The position numbers were made by a program, and so were the translations under genes. From positions 1 to 5,106 of the forward strand of contig CALBRY010000348.1 of NCBI GenBank assembly GCA_937927665.1: a stretch of DNA of 5,106 bases, read 5' to 3'. This DNA is from an uncultured Chloroflexota bacterium (lineage in GTDB: Bacteria; Chloroflexota; Anaerolineae; Aggregatilineales; Phototrophicaceae). Positions 1-5,106 of this stretch are shown here, in pieces. Each line of letters opens with the position of its first letter. Position 1 is the stretch's first letter. The notes under the pieces were generated by a model. It searched no databases, was not told the DNA's origin, and was given only the letters and a program-made list of their open reading frames with translations.

Positions 1-83
1 TCAGCAAATTGGTTGATCCGCAGCACTTAATCGAAATCGAAGTGGATGCCCACTGCGGCGCGACCATTCAAGCGACGAGCTAA
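1..83 (+). CDS. C-terminal fragment of a probable Rid (YjgF/RidA) family protein
   Basis: Only the last 26 codons are visible, in the frame starting at base 3 and ending with TAA at 81-83; the other two + frames stop within the first 30 bases. The peptide contains LVDPQHLIEIEVDAHC, which fits the C-terminal signature of Rid proteins (x-L-x-x-P-x-x-L-[IV]-E-I-E-A-x-A). The second Glu of that EIE block corresponds to the conserved Glu of RidA. Val replaces the usual Ala after it, and a tail of about ten residues runs past the usual family end. Family members hydrolyse reactive enamine/imine intermediates, and some act in catabolic operons, such as RutC beside the flavin oxygenase RutA. It lies 88 bp upstream of the next gene on the same strand, so co-transcription is possible. 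That this is the end of a coding region is fairly safe; the family call rests on one short motif. Confidence 0.55.
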   Translation, partial: SKLVDPQHLIEIEVDAHCGATIQATS

Positions 84-157
84 CCGCAAGGGGCGCGAGG
101 TGGTCTTAGCGGGTTAGCATGTTTGCGTTATGCTCTTGCCTTAACGTCAAACCCATT

Positions 158-162
158 GAAGG
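158..162 (+). promoter_or_regulatory. Ribosome binding site fixing a GTG start
   Basis: GAAGG sits 9 bp ahead of the GTG at 172. An in-frame TGA at 157-159 rules out any earlier start. The next possible in-frame starts (GTG at 208, or the first internal ATG at codon 75) would remove the first beta strand of the barrel, so GTG 172 is the natural start. Confidence 0.6.
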
Positions 163-171
163 CATTTTTCG

Positions 172-1185
172 GTGAAATTTAGCGTACGCTTCAACAATGA
201 TCTGCCCGTGCGGGATTATATCCGGTTGGCGCAAGCCGCCGAAGCCGCTGGAATCGACCAATTCTGGGTCAGCGATGACCTATTTCTCCGCTCCGCACCT
301 GTGATCTTGACGGCGATCGCCGCCGCTACCACCCGAATCGAGATCGGGACGTGTATCGTCAACCCGTACACAATTCATCCGGCAGAAATCGCCATGATGG
401 CGGCGACCCTCGATGAAGCAAGCGGCGGACGCTTCAACCTCGGTATTTCGTCGGGCGCGGGCGAATTCCTCAAGTGGATCGGCATTGATGCCGCCGCACC
501 GTACACCGCCGCTGTCGAGTCCGTCACTGCGATCCGGCGTTTGCTGGCGGGCGAAAAAGTGGCGATGGATGGTAAATTCCTCAAATGGACGGACGAGGCA
601 TATTTGCGCTTCGAGCCGCCGCGCCGCCGCATCCCGATCTATCTCGGCGCGATGTCGCCCAAAATGCTGACGGCGATCGGTGCGCTGGCGGACGGCGGTT
701 TACCGCTTCTGCTGCCGCCGGAACATCTCGAAACCGTTCTGCCGTATGTCAACGAAGGATTAGCACAGTCCGGTCGCACGCTTGATCAAATCGATCTCGC
801 GGCGTGCATCTGGGTATCGTTGAGCGATGATCGCGCCGCCGCCGAAGGCGTTCTGCGCGAAAAAATCGCCTATTACGGTCATGCGATGAGTCCGCTGATC
901 TGGGATCGACTCGGCTTAACCCAGGACGATTTCCGCTCCATCGAAGCGGCGGCGATGCGTGACGGCGATCTCAAGCGGGCGGCGGCGATGGTCACGCCGC
1001 AGATGCTCAAGATCGGCGTTGTGGGAACGCCTGCCGATTTGATCCCGCGTTTAGAGCATCTGGTTTCGCTCGGCGCGCAGCATTTGAGTTTTGGTCCGCC
1101 GCTCGGTGATGATCCGCTCAAAGCGCTTGATCTCATCGGGCGCGAAGTGATTCCCGTGTTCAGAAAAGGCGGCAGTCATGGTTGA
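172..1185 (+). CDS. LLM-class (luciferase-like) oxidoreductase, F420-dependent Mer/Adf-like type
   Basis: This 337-residue soluble protein fits a single TIM-barrel luciferase-like domain along its whole length. It resembles methylenetetrahydromethanopterin reductase (Mer) and F420-dependent alcohol dehydrogenase (Adf). Family blocks in order are: N-terminal strand MKFSVRF; WVSDD at 32-36; IGTCIVNPY at 58-66; ATLDEASGGRFNLGI at 78-92; RIPIYLGAMSPKM at 153-165; and the C-terminal VGTPADLIPRLE (284-295) with FGPPLGDDP (307-315). Cys61-Ile62 falls where these enzymes have the non-prolyl cis peptide that backs the deazaflavin ring, Cys-Ile as I recall for Adf. Members transfer hydride between F420 and an alcohol, pterin or sugar phosphate in the cytoplasm; the substrate here is unknown. 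The position after WVSD is Asp36 where Mer, Adf and Fgd carry His. The gene starts at GTG and overlaps the next gene by 8 bp, which suggests coupling. FMN use instead of F420 cannot be excluded. The superfamily is near certain; the cofactor is inferred. Confidence 0.9.
   Translation: MKFSVRFNNDLPVRDYIRLAQAAEAAGIDQFWVSDDLFLRSAPVILTAIAAATTRIEIGTCIVNPYTIHPAEIAMMAATLDEASGGRFNLGISSGAGEFLKWIGIDAAAPYTAAVESVTAIRRLLAGEKVAMDGKFLKWTDEAYLRFEPPRRRIPIYLGAMSPKMLTAIGALADGGLPLLLPPEHLETVLPYVNEGLAQSGRTLDQIDLAACIWVSLSDDRAAAEGVLREKIAYYGHAMSPLIWDRLGLTQDDFRSIEAAAMRDGDLKRAAAMVTPQMLKIGVVGTPADLIPRLEHLVSLGAQHLSFGPPLGDDPLKALDLIGREVIPVFRKGGSHG
1164..1169 (+). promoter_or_regulatory. Ribosome binding site of the old yellow enzyme gene
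   Basis: AAAAGG lies 8 bp before the ATG at 1178, inside the last codons of the preceding gene. It supports this start and, with the 8-bp gene overlap, suggests that translation of the two genes is coupled. Confidence 0.55.
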
Positions 1186-2248
1186 TCTATTCTCGCCGTT
1201 CACGCTGCGCGGCGTCACCATCCGCAACCGGATCGGCATGTCGCCGATGTGCCAGTACAGCGCCTATCACGGCACGGTCAATGATTGGCATATCAGCCAT
1301 TACGGCGCGCGTGCGGCGGGTGGGTGCGGTTTGATCCTCGTTGAAGCGGCGGCAGTCGAAGCGCGGGGGCGGATCACGCCGCACGATCTCGGCTTGTGGG
1401 CGGAAGATCATCTCGAAGGCATGGGGCGGCTGGTCAGCGTGATCGAACGGAGCGGGGCAATCCCCGGAATCCAGATCGCGCACGCAGGGCGCAAAGCCTC
1501 GGTACAGCGCCCGTGGGACGGCGGTAAATCGCTGTACGGGCAGGATGACGGCTGGCAGCCAATCGCCCCCAGCGCGATCCCGTTTGGCGAAGGTTATCCC
1601 ACACCGGCGCTGATGGACGACACAATGATTGCCGATGTACTGTTCGGCTTCAGCGAAGCGGCGCGCCGGGCGCGTGCAGCAGGCTTTAAATGGCTGGAAA
1701 TTCATGCGGCGCATGGATATCTCTTGCACAGCTTTTTATCGCCGATTTCGAATCAGCGCGATGACGAATACGGCGGCACATTCGAGAACCGAATCCGCAT
1801 GCTGCTAAAAGCTGTCTCCGTCGTGCGGCGCGCATGGGGTGAGGCTTATCCGCTGGCGGTGCGGCTGTCATGTACCGATTGGGTCGAGGGTGGGTGGACG
1901 CTTGAAGACTCGATTGCGCTGGCGCATCGCCTCAAAGCGGCGGGCGTTGATCTGGTCGATTGTAGTTCTGGCGGAACCGCGCGGGTCAAAATCCAAACCG
2001 CGCCGGGGTATCAAGTCCCGTTTGCCGAAGCGATCCGGCGCGAAAGCGGGATTGCATCCGCCGCCGTTGGCTTGATCAGCGAACCCCACCACGCGAATCA
2101 AATCATTCAAGAAGAACGCGCTGATCTCGTGCTGTTGGGGCGCGAACTGCTGCGCGATTCCCACTGGGCGCAGCGCGCATCGCGTGAACTGCGCGGCAAA
2201 GCGGGCGATCTGCTCCCGCCGCAGTACCGCTACACATTGGAGCCATAA
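1178..2248 (+). CDS. Old yellow enzyme, YqjM/XenA class NAD(P)H:FMN ene-reductase
   Basis: This 356-residue FMN TIM-barrel enzyme is complete by comparison with the family (about 340-360 residues). It reduces activated C=C bonds of enals, enones, maleimides or nitro compounds using NAD(P)H, in the cytoplasm. Diagnostic features of the thermophilic-like class are visible. SPMCQYS carries Cys25, which tunes the flavin potential, and Tyr27, which binds substrate. IQIAHAGRK at 98-106 has Gln99. EIHAAHGYL at 174-182 has the substrate-anchoring pair His176/His179 and Tyr181. SNQRDDEYGG follows at 191-200, Arg229 is in AVRLS, and GRELLRD is near the end. Compared with YqjM, about 12 extra residues lie between HAGRK and HAAHGYL, a loop that resembles XenA-type enzymes. 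Arg351, close to the C-terminus (QYRY), could be the arginine finger that YqjM homologues insert into the partner active site. It overlaps the upstream oxidoreductase by 8 bp. The family is secure; the physiological substrate is unknown. Confidence 0.95.
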   Translation: MVDLFSPFTLRGVTIRNRIGMSPMCQYSAYHGTVNDWHISHYGARAAGGCGLILVEAAAVEARGRITPHDLGLWAEDHLEGMGRLVSVIERSGAIPGIQIAHAGRKASVQRPWDGGKSLYGQDDGWQPIAPSAIPFGEGYPTPALMDDTMIADVLFGFSEAARRARAAGFKWLEIHAAHGYLLHSFLSPISNQRDDEYGGTFENRIRMLLKAVSVVRRAWGEAYPLAVRLSCTDWVEGGWTLEDSIALAHRLKAAGVDLVDCSSGGTARVKIQTAPGYQVPFAEAIRRESGIASAAVGLISEPHHANQIIQEERADLVLLGRELLRDSHWAQRASRELRGKAGDLLPPQYRYTLEP

Positions 2249-2255
2249 GCGCGGG

Positions 2256-4166
2256 TTACGTCATGGGAATAGAAATGACGAAGGTCGATCCGATCCCGAT
2301 TTGACTCGTGAGGGTGATCGTTCCGCAGTGCGCGTCCACCGCCTGCTTGACGATCACCATACCTAATCCCGTCCCCTTGATCCCGGCGGCATTTTTCCCC
2401 CGGAAGAACGGCTGATACAAACGAGCAATATCATCCTCTTCGATCCCGATCCCTTGATCTTCGACCGAGATTTCGAGCATTTCGCCATAGCTCACGCGCA
2501 CCCTCACCGTGCCGCCGTTCGGAGAATACTTAAGAGCGTTTGAGACGAGATTCGTGATCGCGTGTTTAAGAAGTTTCTCGTGTACGGCGATGAGCCTCGG
2601 ATCACCCTCGGTCGACAGCAAAATTGTGTGCCGTTCAGTCGTGTTTTGAAACTCGTTGATCACTTCTTGCGCCATCGCCGTGATGTCCACTGGCACACGC
2701 GGCATCTGATTCGGGATCGTTTCAGTGCGGCTCAGGGTCATCACCTCATCGAGCAGTGCATCAAGGTCATTGACGTTGGCTTCAATGCGTTTGAGATGCT
2801 CCCGTTTTTTCTCCGATGTCATACGATCTTCGTAGACCTGCATCATCGACGCCGACGAGAGGATCACCGCCAGCGGCGTCCGAAACTCATGATTGATGAG
2901 CGATGTCAGCCGTGCCTTGAGCATATTGAGAGCGCGCTCACGTTCCAGCGCATCCCGTGTTGTTCCCAGAAGCAGTTCGATTTCGGCGGTGCGATCGCTG
3001 ACGCGCTGTTCGAGTTCCGTGCTGTAGCGTTTGATCTCCTCTTGATACGCTTTCTGTGCGCTGAACATCGTATGCAGACTGTGTGACAGTGACGCGATCT
3101 CATCTTTGCCGGAAATAATCGGCAGATTCGCCTCCGGATCATCCGGGCGAATCCTATCCGCCGCCGCCGCGAGCGCGACGATCGGTCGAAGCATCAATCG
3201 CACGTTGAGAAACGCCACGAATGCGATCAAACTGGCGAATACCACAAAGACGATCAACACTTTCAGCCCAAGCCCGTGCGCGGATTCAAGCGCGATTTCA
3301 AATGGCTGGCTGACGATCACCGTCCATCCCAGACCGGGGTATGCAGACAACCCTTCGGTACGTGCATATCCGACCAGAATCGGCATGTTTTCCTCGGTGC
3401 CTAACACAAACCCCATCCCGGAGTCCGGCGGGATTTCAGCGAGATTCCACAAGATGCCAAACATTTCAGGAAAGCGGCTGAGGAGAATCGTCCCGCTCTG
3501 CCCGATGACCGTTGTTTCGACCAAGCTCCGGTTGCGCAGCGGCTCAAGAATCGACTCGCGGACCTCCTCCACCCAATCCCAACTGAGATGTGCGCCAAGA
3601 ATGCCGATCAAGTCGCCGTCTGCGCTGTACATCGGTGTGCTCAGGTCAACGAGGCGCACCGGGGAGCCATCCCCGGTCGATAAAAAAGGTGCAAGCAGCA
3701 CAGCATCATGAACATCGCCAATATAAGGCGCGGTTTGCGCTTCGGTGAACCACGGACGCGCCGATACACTCACGTTTTCGAGAATGCCATGTGTCGCGGC
3801 AATAACACTGCCTTCAACGTTGGCAAAGCCGAGCCATGCGTAATACGGGTAGGTTTCTTGGATGCTTTCAAGGTGTTCGCGCAGTTCGTCAGGGCGCAGA
3901 TCAGTGCGGTCGGAGGCGACATGCTCGCCCAATTGGACGATTTCGCGGTAGCGTTCGAACATGCCGCGATCCAGCTTATCCGCCATATGATAGGCGAGTT
4001 CCGCAAATGCTTGACCGCGTGCATCACTCCAAAATGATCGCAGTGTGATCACGAGTGCGACGCTCAAAACGAGCGCACTTCCGAGAATGATCGCGCCAAC
4101 TGACAATCCCAGCCGCACACTAAAGTCGCGTCTGTAATTGAACCATTGAGTCAGATTTGCGCGCAT
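2256..4166 (-). CDS. Membrane sensor histidine kinase (cache-HAMP-HisKA-HATPase)
   Basis: The 636-residue protein senses an extracytoplasmic signal and should phosphorylate a response regulator not present here. A short basic N-terminus precedes TM1 (about 21-43). An extracytoplasmic region (about 44-298) is double-cache-like, with RPWF at 137-140, PYIG at 147-150 and a membrane-proximal GWTVIVSQP. TM2 spans about 300-320. HAMP follows (about 322-375, Pro328 and DEIASL at 355-360), then a coiled coil (about 376-412). HisKA carries INHEFRTPL with phospho-acceptor His426 and the ExxT kinase/phosphatase residues Glu427/Thr430. The ATPase has its N box at 535-548 (Asn539, Asn543), G1 box DQGIG at 570-574, F box PFFRG at 586-590 and G2 box GTGLG at 598-602. 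All catalytic boxes are intact, so it should be active. There is no receiver or PAS domain. It converges on the old yellow enzyme gene with a 7-bp gap. No upstream in-frame start is seen near the ATG. Confidence 0.95.
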   Translation of the reverse strand: MRANLTQWFNYRRDFSVRLGLSVGAIILGSALVLSVALVITLRSFWSDARGQAFAELAYHMADKLDRGMFERYREIVQLGEHVASDRTDLRPDELREHLESIQETYPYYAWLGFANVEGSVIAATHGILENVSVSARPWFTEAQTAPYIGDVHDAVLLAPFLSTGDGSPVRLVDLSTPMYSADGDLIGILGAHLSWDWVEEVRESILEPLRNRSLVETTVIGQSGTILLSRFPEMFGILWNLAEIPPDSGMGFVLGTEENMPILVGYARTEGLSAYPGLGWTVIVSQPFEIALESAHGLGLKVLIVFVVFASLIAFVAFLNVRLMLRPIVALAAAADRIRPDDPEANLPIISGKDEIASLSHSLHTMFSAQKAYQEEIKRYSTELEQRVSDRTAEIELLLGTTRDALERERALNMLKARLTSLINHEFRTPLAVILSSASMMQVYEDRMTSEKKREHLKRIEANVNDLDALLDEVMTLSRTETIPNQMPRVPVDITAMAQEVINEFQNTTERHTILLSTEGDPRLIAVHEKLLKHAITNLVSNALKYSPNGGTVRVRVSYGEMLEISVEDQGIGIEEDDIARLYQPFFRGKNAAGIKGTGLGMVIVKQAVDAHCGTITLTSQIGIGSTFVISIPMT

Positions 4167-4176
4167 CTCGTCATCA

Positions 4177-4181
4177 CCTTC
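4177..4181 (-). promoter_or_regulatory. Probable ribosome binding site of the histidine kinase
   Basis: On the - strand GAAGG lies 10 bp before the kinase ATG at 4164-4166, an acceptable though slightly long spacing. The much stronger-looking AAGGAGGGGG at 4196-4205 is about 29 bp from the ATG, too far to direct this start. Confidence 0.4.
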
Positions 4182-4205
4182 GCAAAGCGTCTGATCCCCC
4201 TCCTT

Positions 4206-4211
4206 ATTATA
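4206..4211 (-). promoter_or_regulatory. Candidate -10 box (TATAAT) for the histidine kinase gene
   Basis: The - strand reads a perfect TATAAT about 40 bp upstream of the kinase ATG, which would place the transcription start near 4199 and give a leader of roughly 33 nt. No good -35 box stands at 16-18 bp (AATCTA, GAATCT or GGAATC), and there is no TGn extension. If the promoter is real it probably depends on an activator or an alternative sigma factor. Repeated sites just upstream (4250-4285) would suit an activator. Confidence 0.4.
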
Positions 4212-4249
4212 AGTGCATGAAACCGCGTAGATTCCATGATATTTGAGCG

Positions 4250-4260
4250 AATACTGTATT
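4250..4260. promoter_or_regulatory. 11-bp palindrome, possible operator upstream of the kinase promoter
   Basis: AATAC-T-GTATT is a perfect inverted repeat with a one-base centre. It lies about 51-61 bp upstream of the transcription start predicted from the TATAAT box, a typical position for an activator. It shares the ATACT half-site with the elements at 4268-4285. The AT-rich context raises the chance of coincidence. Confidence 0.25.
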
Positions 4261-4267
4261 ACAAACC

Positions 4268-4285
4268 ATACTTCTTTGGGAGTAT
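4268..4285. repeat. ATACT/AGTAT inverted half-sites
   Basis: ATACT at 4268-4272 and AGTAT at 4281-4285 form an inverted pair separated by 8 bp; the right arm runs on into the palindrome GTATAC (4282-4287). The left copy is 17 bp from the ATACT in the 4250-4260 palindrome. Three half-sites in 35 bp look like a possible binding array, but each is only five bases long. Confidence 0.25.
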
Positions 4286-4295
4286 ACGCAGAGAG

Positions 4296-4314
4296 AACGC
4301 ATCGTTGATGCGTT
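4296..4314 (-). terminator. Hairpin at the end of the hydrolase gene, possible terminator
   Basis: A perfect 8-bp stem (AACGCATC / GATGCGTT) with a 3-nt loop starts at the last base of the hydrolase stop codon on the - strand. The placement is typical of an intrinsic terminator or a 3'-end stabilising hairpin. The following - strand sequence is TCTCTC-like, not a true T run, so termination may be weak and some read-through into the kinase gene is possible. Confidence 0.45.
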
Positions 4315-5106
4315 TAATTGGCGTCGGGGATCACGGGCAGGCGGAGCGTATTCGGGCAATCGAGATCGTAATAAAGGGTATGGTGAACCGGCTTTAGCAC
4401 CGCATCGGTGAGCGGATTTTCGCCGCCGCTGTTCCGCAGCCAGCGCGGATGTGCGCCGCCGCTGACCAAGATCACCAGTGCGTGACCTGTTTTGAATTGG
4501 TACGCTGTCGCCCACAGATCGACCGTGATTCGCTGCGGTGATCCGCTGCATTGATCCGGCTTCAGGTGGTACAGCCCGTCGCATACCGTGATCAGCCTCC
4601 CGTTAGGGGTTAGATCGCACAGACGCGCCCAAAAATCCGCGCCGCCGTCCGCTGAGACGGTGAGATCAAGCGCAACCTGTCCGATCACCGTCAGCGGCTC
4701 ACGGAGTGGGGCAGACGTATACACCAGCACATCAGCGCGCCGCACCAATTGGCGGCTGCTGCGTCGTCCGGCATCCGGTGAGAACTGCGTCCCGCCGATA
4801 ATTGGTGTTGGGTGCTGCGGATCATAACAAAAGCTGTCCGGCGCACCTGTGACCGCATGCGCGCTCAACTGCCCGCCGGAGTTGAGATAAAACGGGGTGG
4901 TTTTGCTGGCGGGCGGATACTGATCAAAACTGCGCCATTTTTCCTCGCCCATCACGTACAGCCTGACAGGTGGAGCGGCGGGGGCAGGTTTCCCTTTCAG
5001 ATGGGTATCAAACCACGCCAGCGCGGTTTTCGGTGTATTGAGCATCAAGAACAAATGGCTGAAATGTCCCCATCCGCCGATCGTCAAATGCGGAGATTTA
5101 CCCGCC
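4314..5106 (-). CDS. CocE/NonD family hydrolase (X-Pro dipeptidyl-peptidase type), 3' part only
   Basis: The reading frame is open to the window edge, so the N-terminal part is missing; 264 codons remain. The visible part begins just before the third member of the alpha/beta-hydrolase triad, with LTIGGWGHF where the family usually has GPWGH or GPWSH; the His codon is at 5064-5066. It continues with ALAWFDTHLKG and PVRLYVMGEEKWRSF, which mark the junction to the C-terminal jelly-roll (PepX_C) domain. That domain carries RADVLVYTSAPL, ADFWARLCDLTPNGR and FKTGHALVILVS with HPRWLRN. Members cleave X-Pro peptides, acyl esters such as cocaine, or beta-lactam side chains; the substrate cannot be told from this half. 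A TTG at 5085-5087 is internal, not the start, because clear family sequence lies on both sides of it. The nucleophile Ser and the Asp lie outside the window. A hairpin follows the stop, and the kinase gene lies 147 bp downstream. Confidence 0.9.
   Translation of the reverse strand, partial: AGKSPHLTIGGWGHFSHLFLMLNTPKTALAWFDTHLKGKPAPAAPPVRLYVMGEEKWRSFDQYPPASKTTPFYLNSGGQLSAHAVTGAPDSFCYDPQHPTPIIGGTQFSPDAGRRSSRQLVRRADVLVYTSAPLREPLTVIGQVALDLTVSADGGADFWARLCDLTPNGRLITVCDGLYHLKPDQCSGSPQRITVDLWATAYQFKTGHALVILVSGGAHPRWLRNSGGENPLTDAVLKPVHHTLYYDLDCPNTLRLPVIPDAN

Noticed and set aside
117..133. GCAT...ATGC inverted repeat between the Rid fragment and the LLM gene
   Set aside because: The stem is only 4 bp with a 9-nt loop and no T run; it is not above chance.
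106..134. Possible promoter for the LLM gene (TTAGCG, 17 bp, TATGCT)
   Set aside because: The -35 matches the consensus at only three of six positions and the -10 is imperfect; the gene may simply be read from upstream.
949..990. Repeated GCGGCGGCGATG within the LLM gene
   Set aside because: The two copies encode Ala-Ala-Ala-Met in helices, and the repeat is explained by Ala codon preference.
1187..1729. 180-codon open frame antisense to the ene-reductase gene
   Set aside because: It lies wholly opposite a well-conserved gene, and its Arg/Pro-rich composition is typical of antisense frames in GC-rich DNA; no family motif is seen.
2562..3711. Two open frames (174 and 201 codons, + strand) opposite the histidine kinase
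   Set aside because: Both are shadows of the kinase gene, with no recognisable domain and no convincing ribosome site; the kinase protein accounts for the constraint.
4151..4174. Seven-codon ORF (MTRCAQI) overlapping the kinase start on the - strand
   Set aside because: Its ATG is only 2 bp from GAAGG and 21 bp from AAGGAGGGGG, so neither is correctly spaced; such a short ORF is expected by chance.
4314..5087. Treating the hydrolase frame as a complete 257-codon gene starting at TTG 5087
   Set aside because: The frame stays open to the window edge, and the catalytic-His loop begins right at this TTG, so the start must lie beyond the window.

Overview
The window is a stretch of bacterial chromosome, moderately GC-rich, with tightly packed genes and no RNA gene, mobile element, CRISPR array or phage gene that I can see. 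It holds three essentially complete genes and two partial ones. The likely source is a free-living environmental bacterium. A Mer/Adf-like (coenzyme F420-type) oxidoreductase, a cache-domain histidine kinase and a CocE-type hydrolase together would suit Chloroflexota or a similar F420-using phylum. That placement is a tentative inference from family content, not a sequence search.

Left part, + strand (1-2248). The C-terminal tail of a probable Rid (YjgF/RidA) family protein is followed after 88 bp by a luciferase-like (LLM) oxidoreductase of the methylenetetrahydromethanopterin reductase/F420 alcohol dehydrogenase type. Overlapping it by 8 bp is an old yellow enzyme of the YqjM/XenA class. 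The overlap and spacing suggest translational coupling. The pair looks like a small redox module (one F420- or flavin-type hydride-transfer enzyme and one FMN ene-reductase), possibly with the Rid protein clearing reactive imine or enamine intermediates. The substrate cannot be read from the sequence.

Right part, - strand (2256-5106). A membrane sensor histidine kinase (TM, extracytoplasmic cache region, TM, HAMP, coiled coil, HisKA, HATPase) converges on the old yellow enzyme gene with only 7 bp between the stop codons. No response regulator lies next to it. Upstream of it on the same strand is the 3' part of a CocE/NonD (X-Pro dipeptidyl-peptidase-like) hydrolase, cut by the window edge.

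The 147 bp between these two genes (4167-4313) is the only substantial intergenic region. It holds a perfect 8-bp-stem hairpin beginning at the hydrolase stop codon, a cluster of ATACT/AGTAT half-sites including an 11-bp palindrome, a perfect TATAAT -10 box facing the kinase, and a purine-rich segment near the predicted transcription start. The kinase therefore probably has its own regulated promoter.

I see no clear new defence, mobile or biosynthetic system. The most notable points are an active-site substitution in the F420-type enzyme, the orphan kinase with an altered cache ligand motif, and a strong excess of GATC that includes two GCGATCGC octamers.
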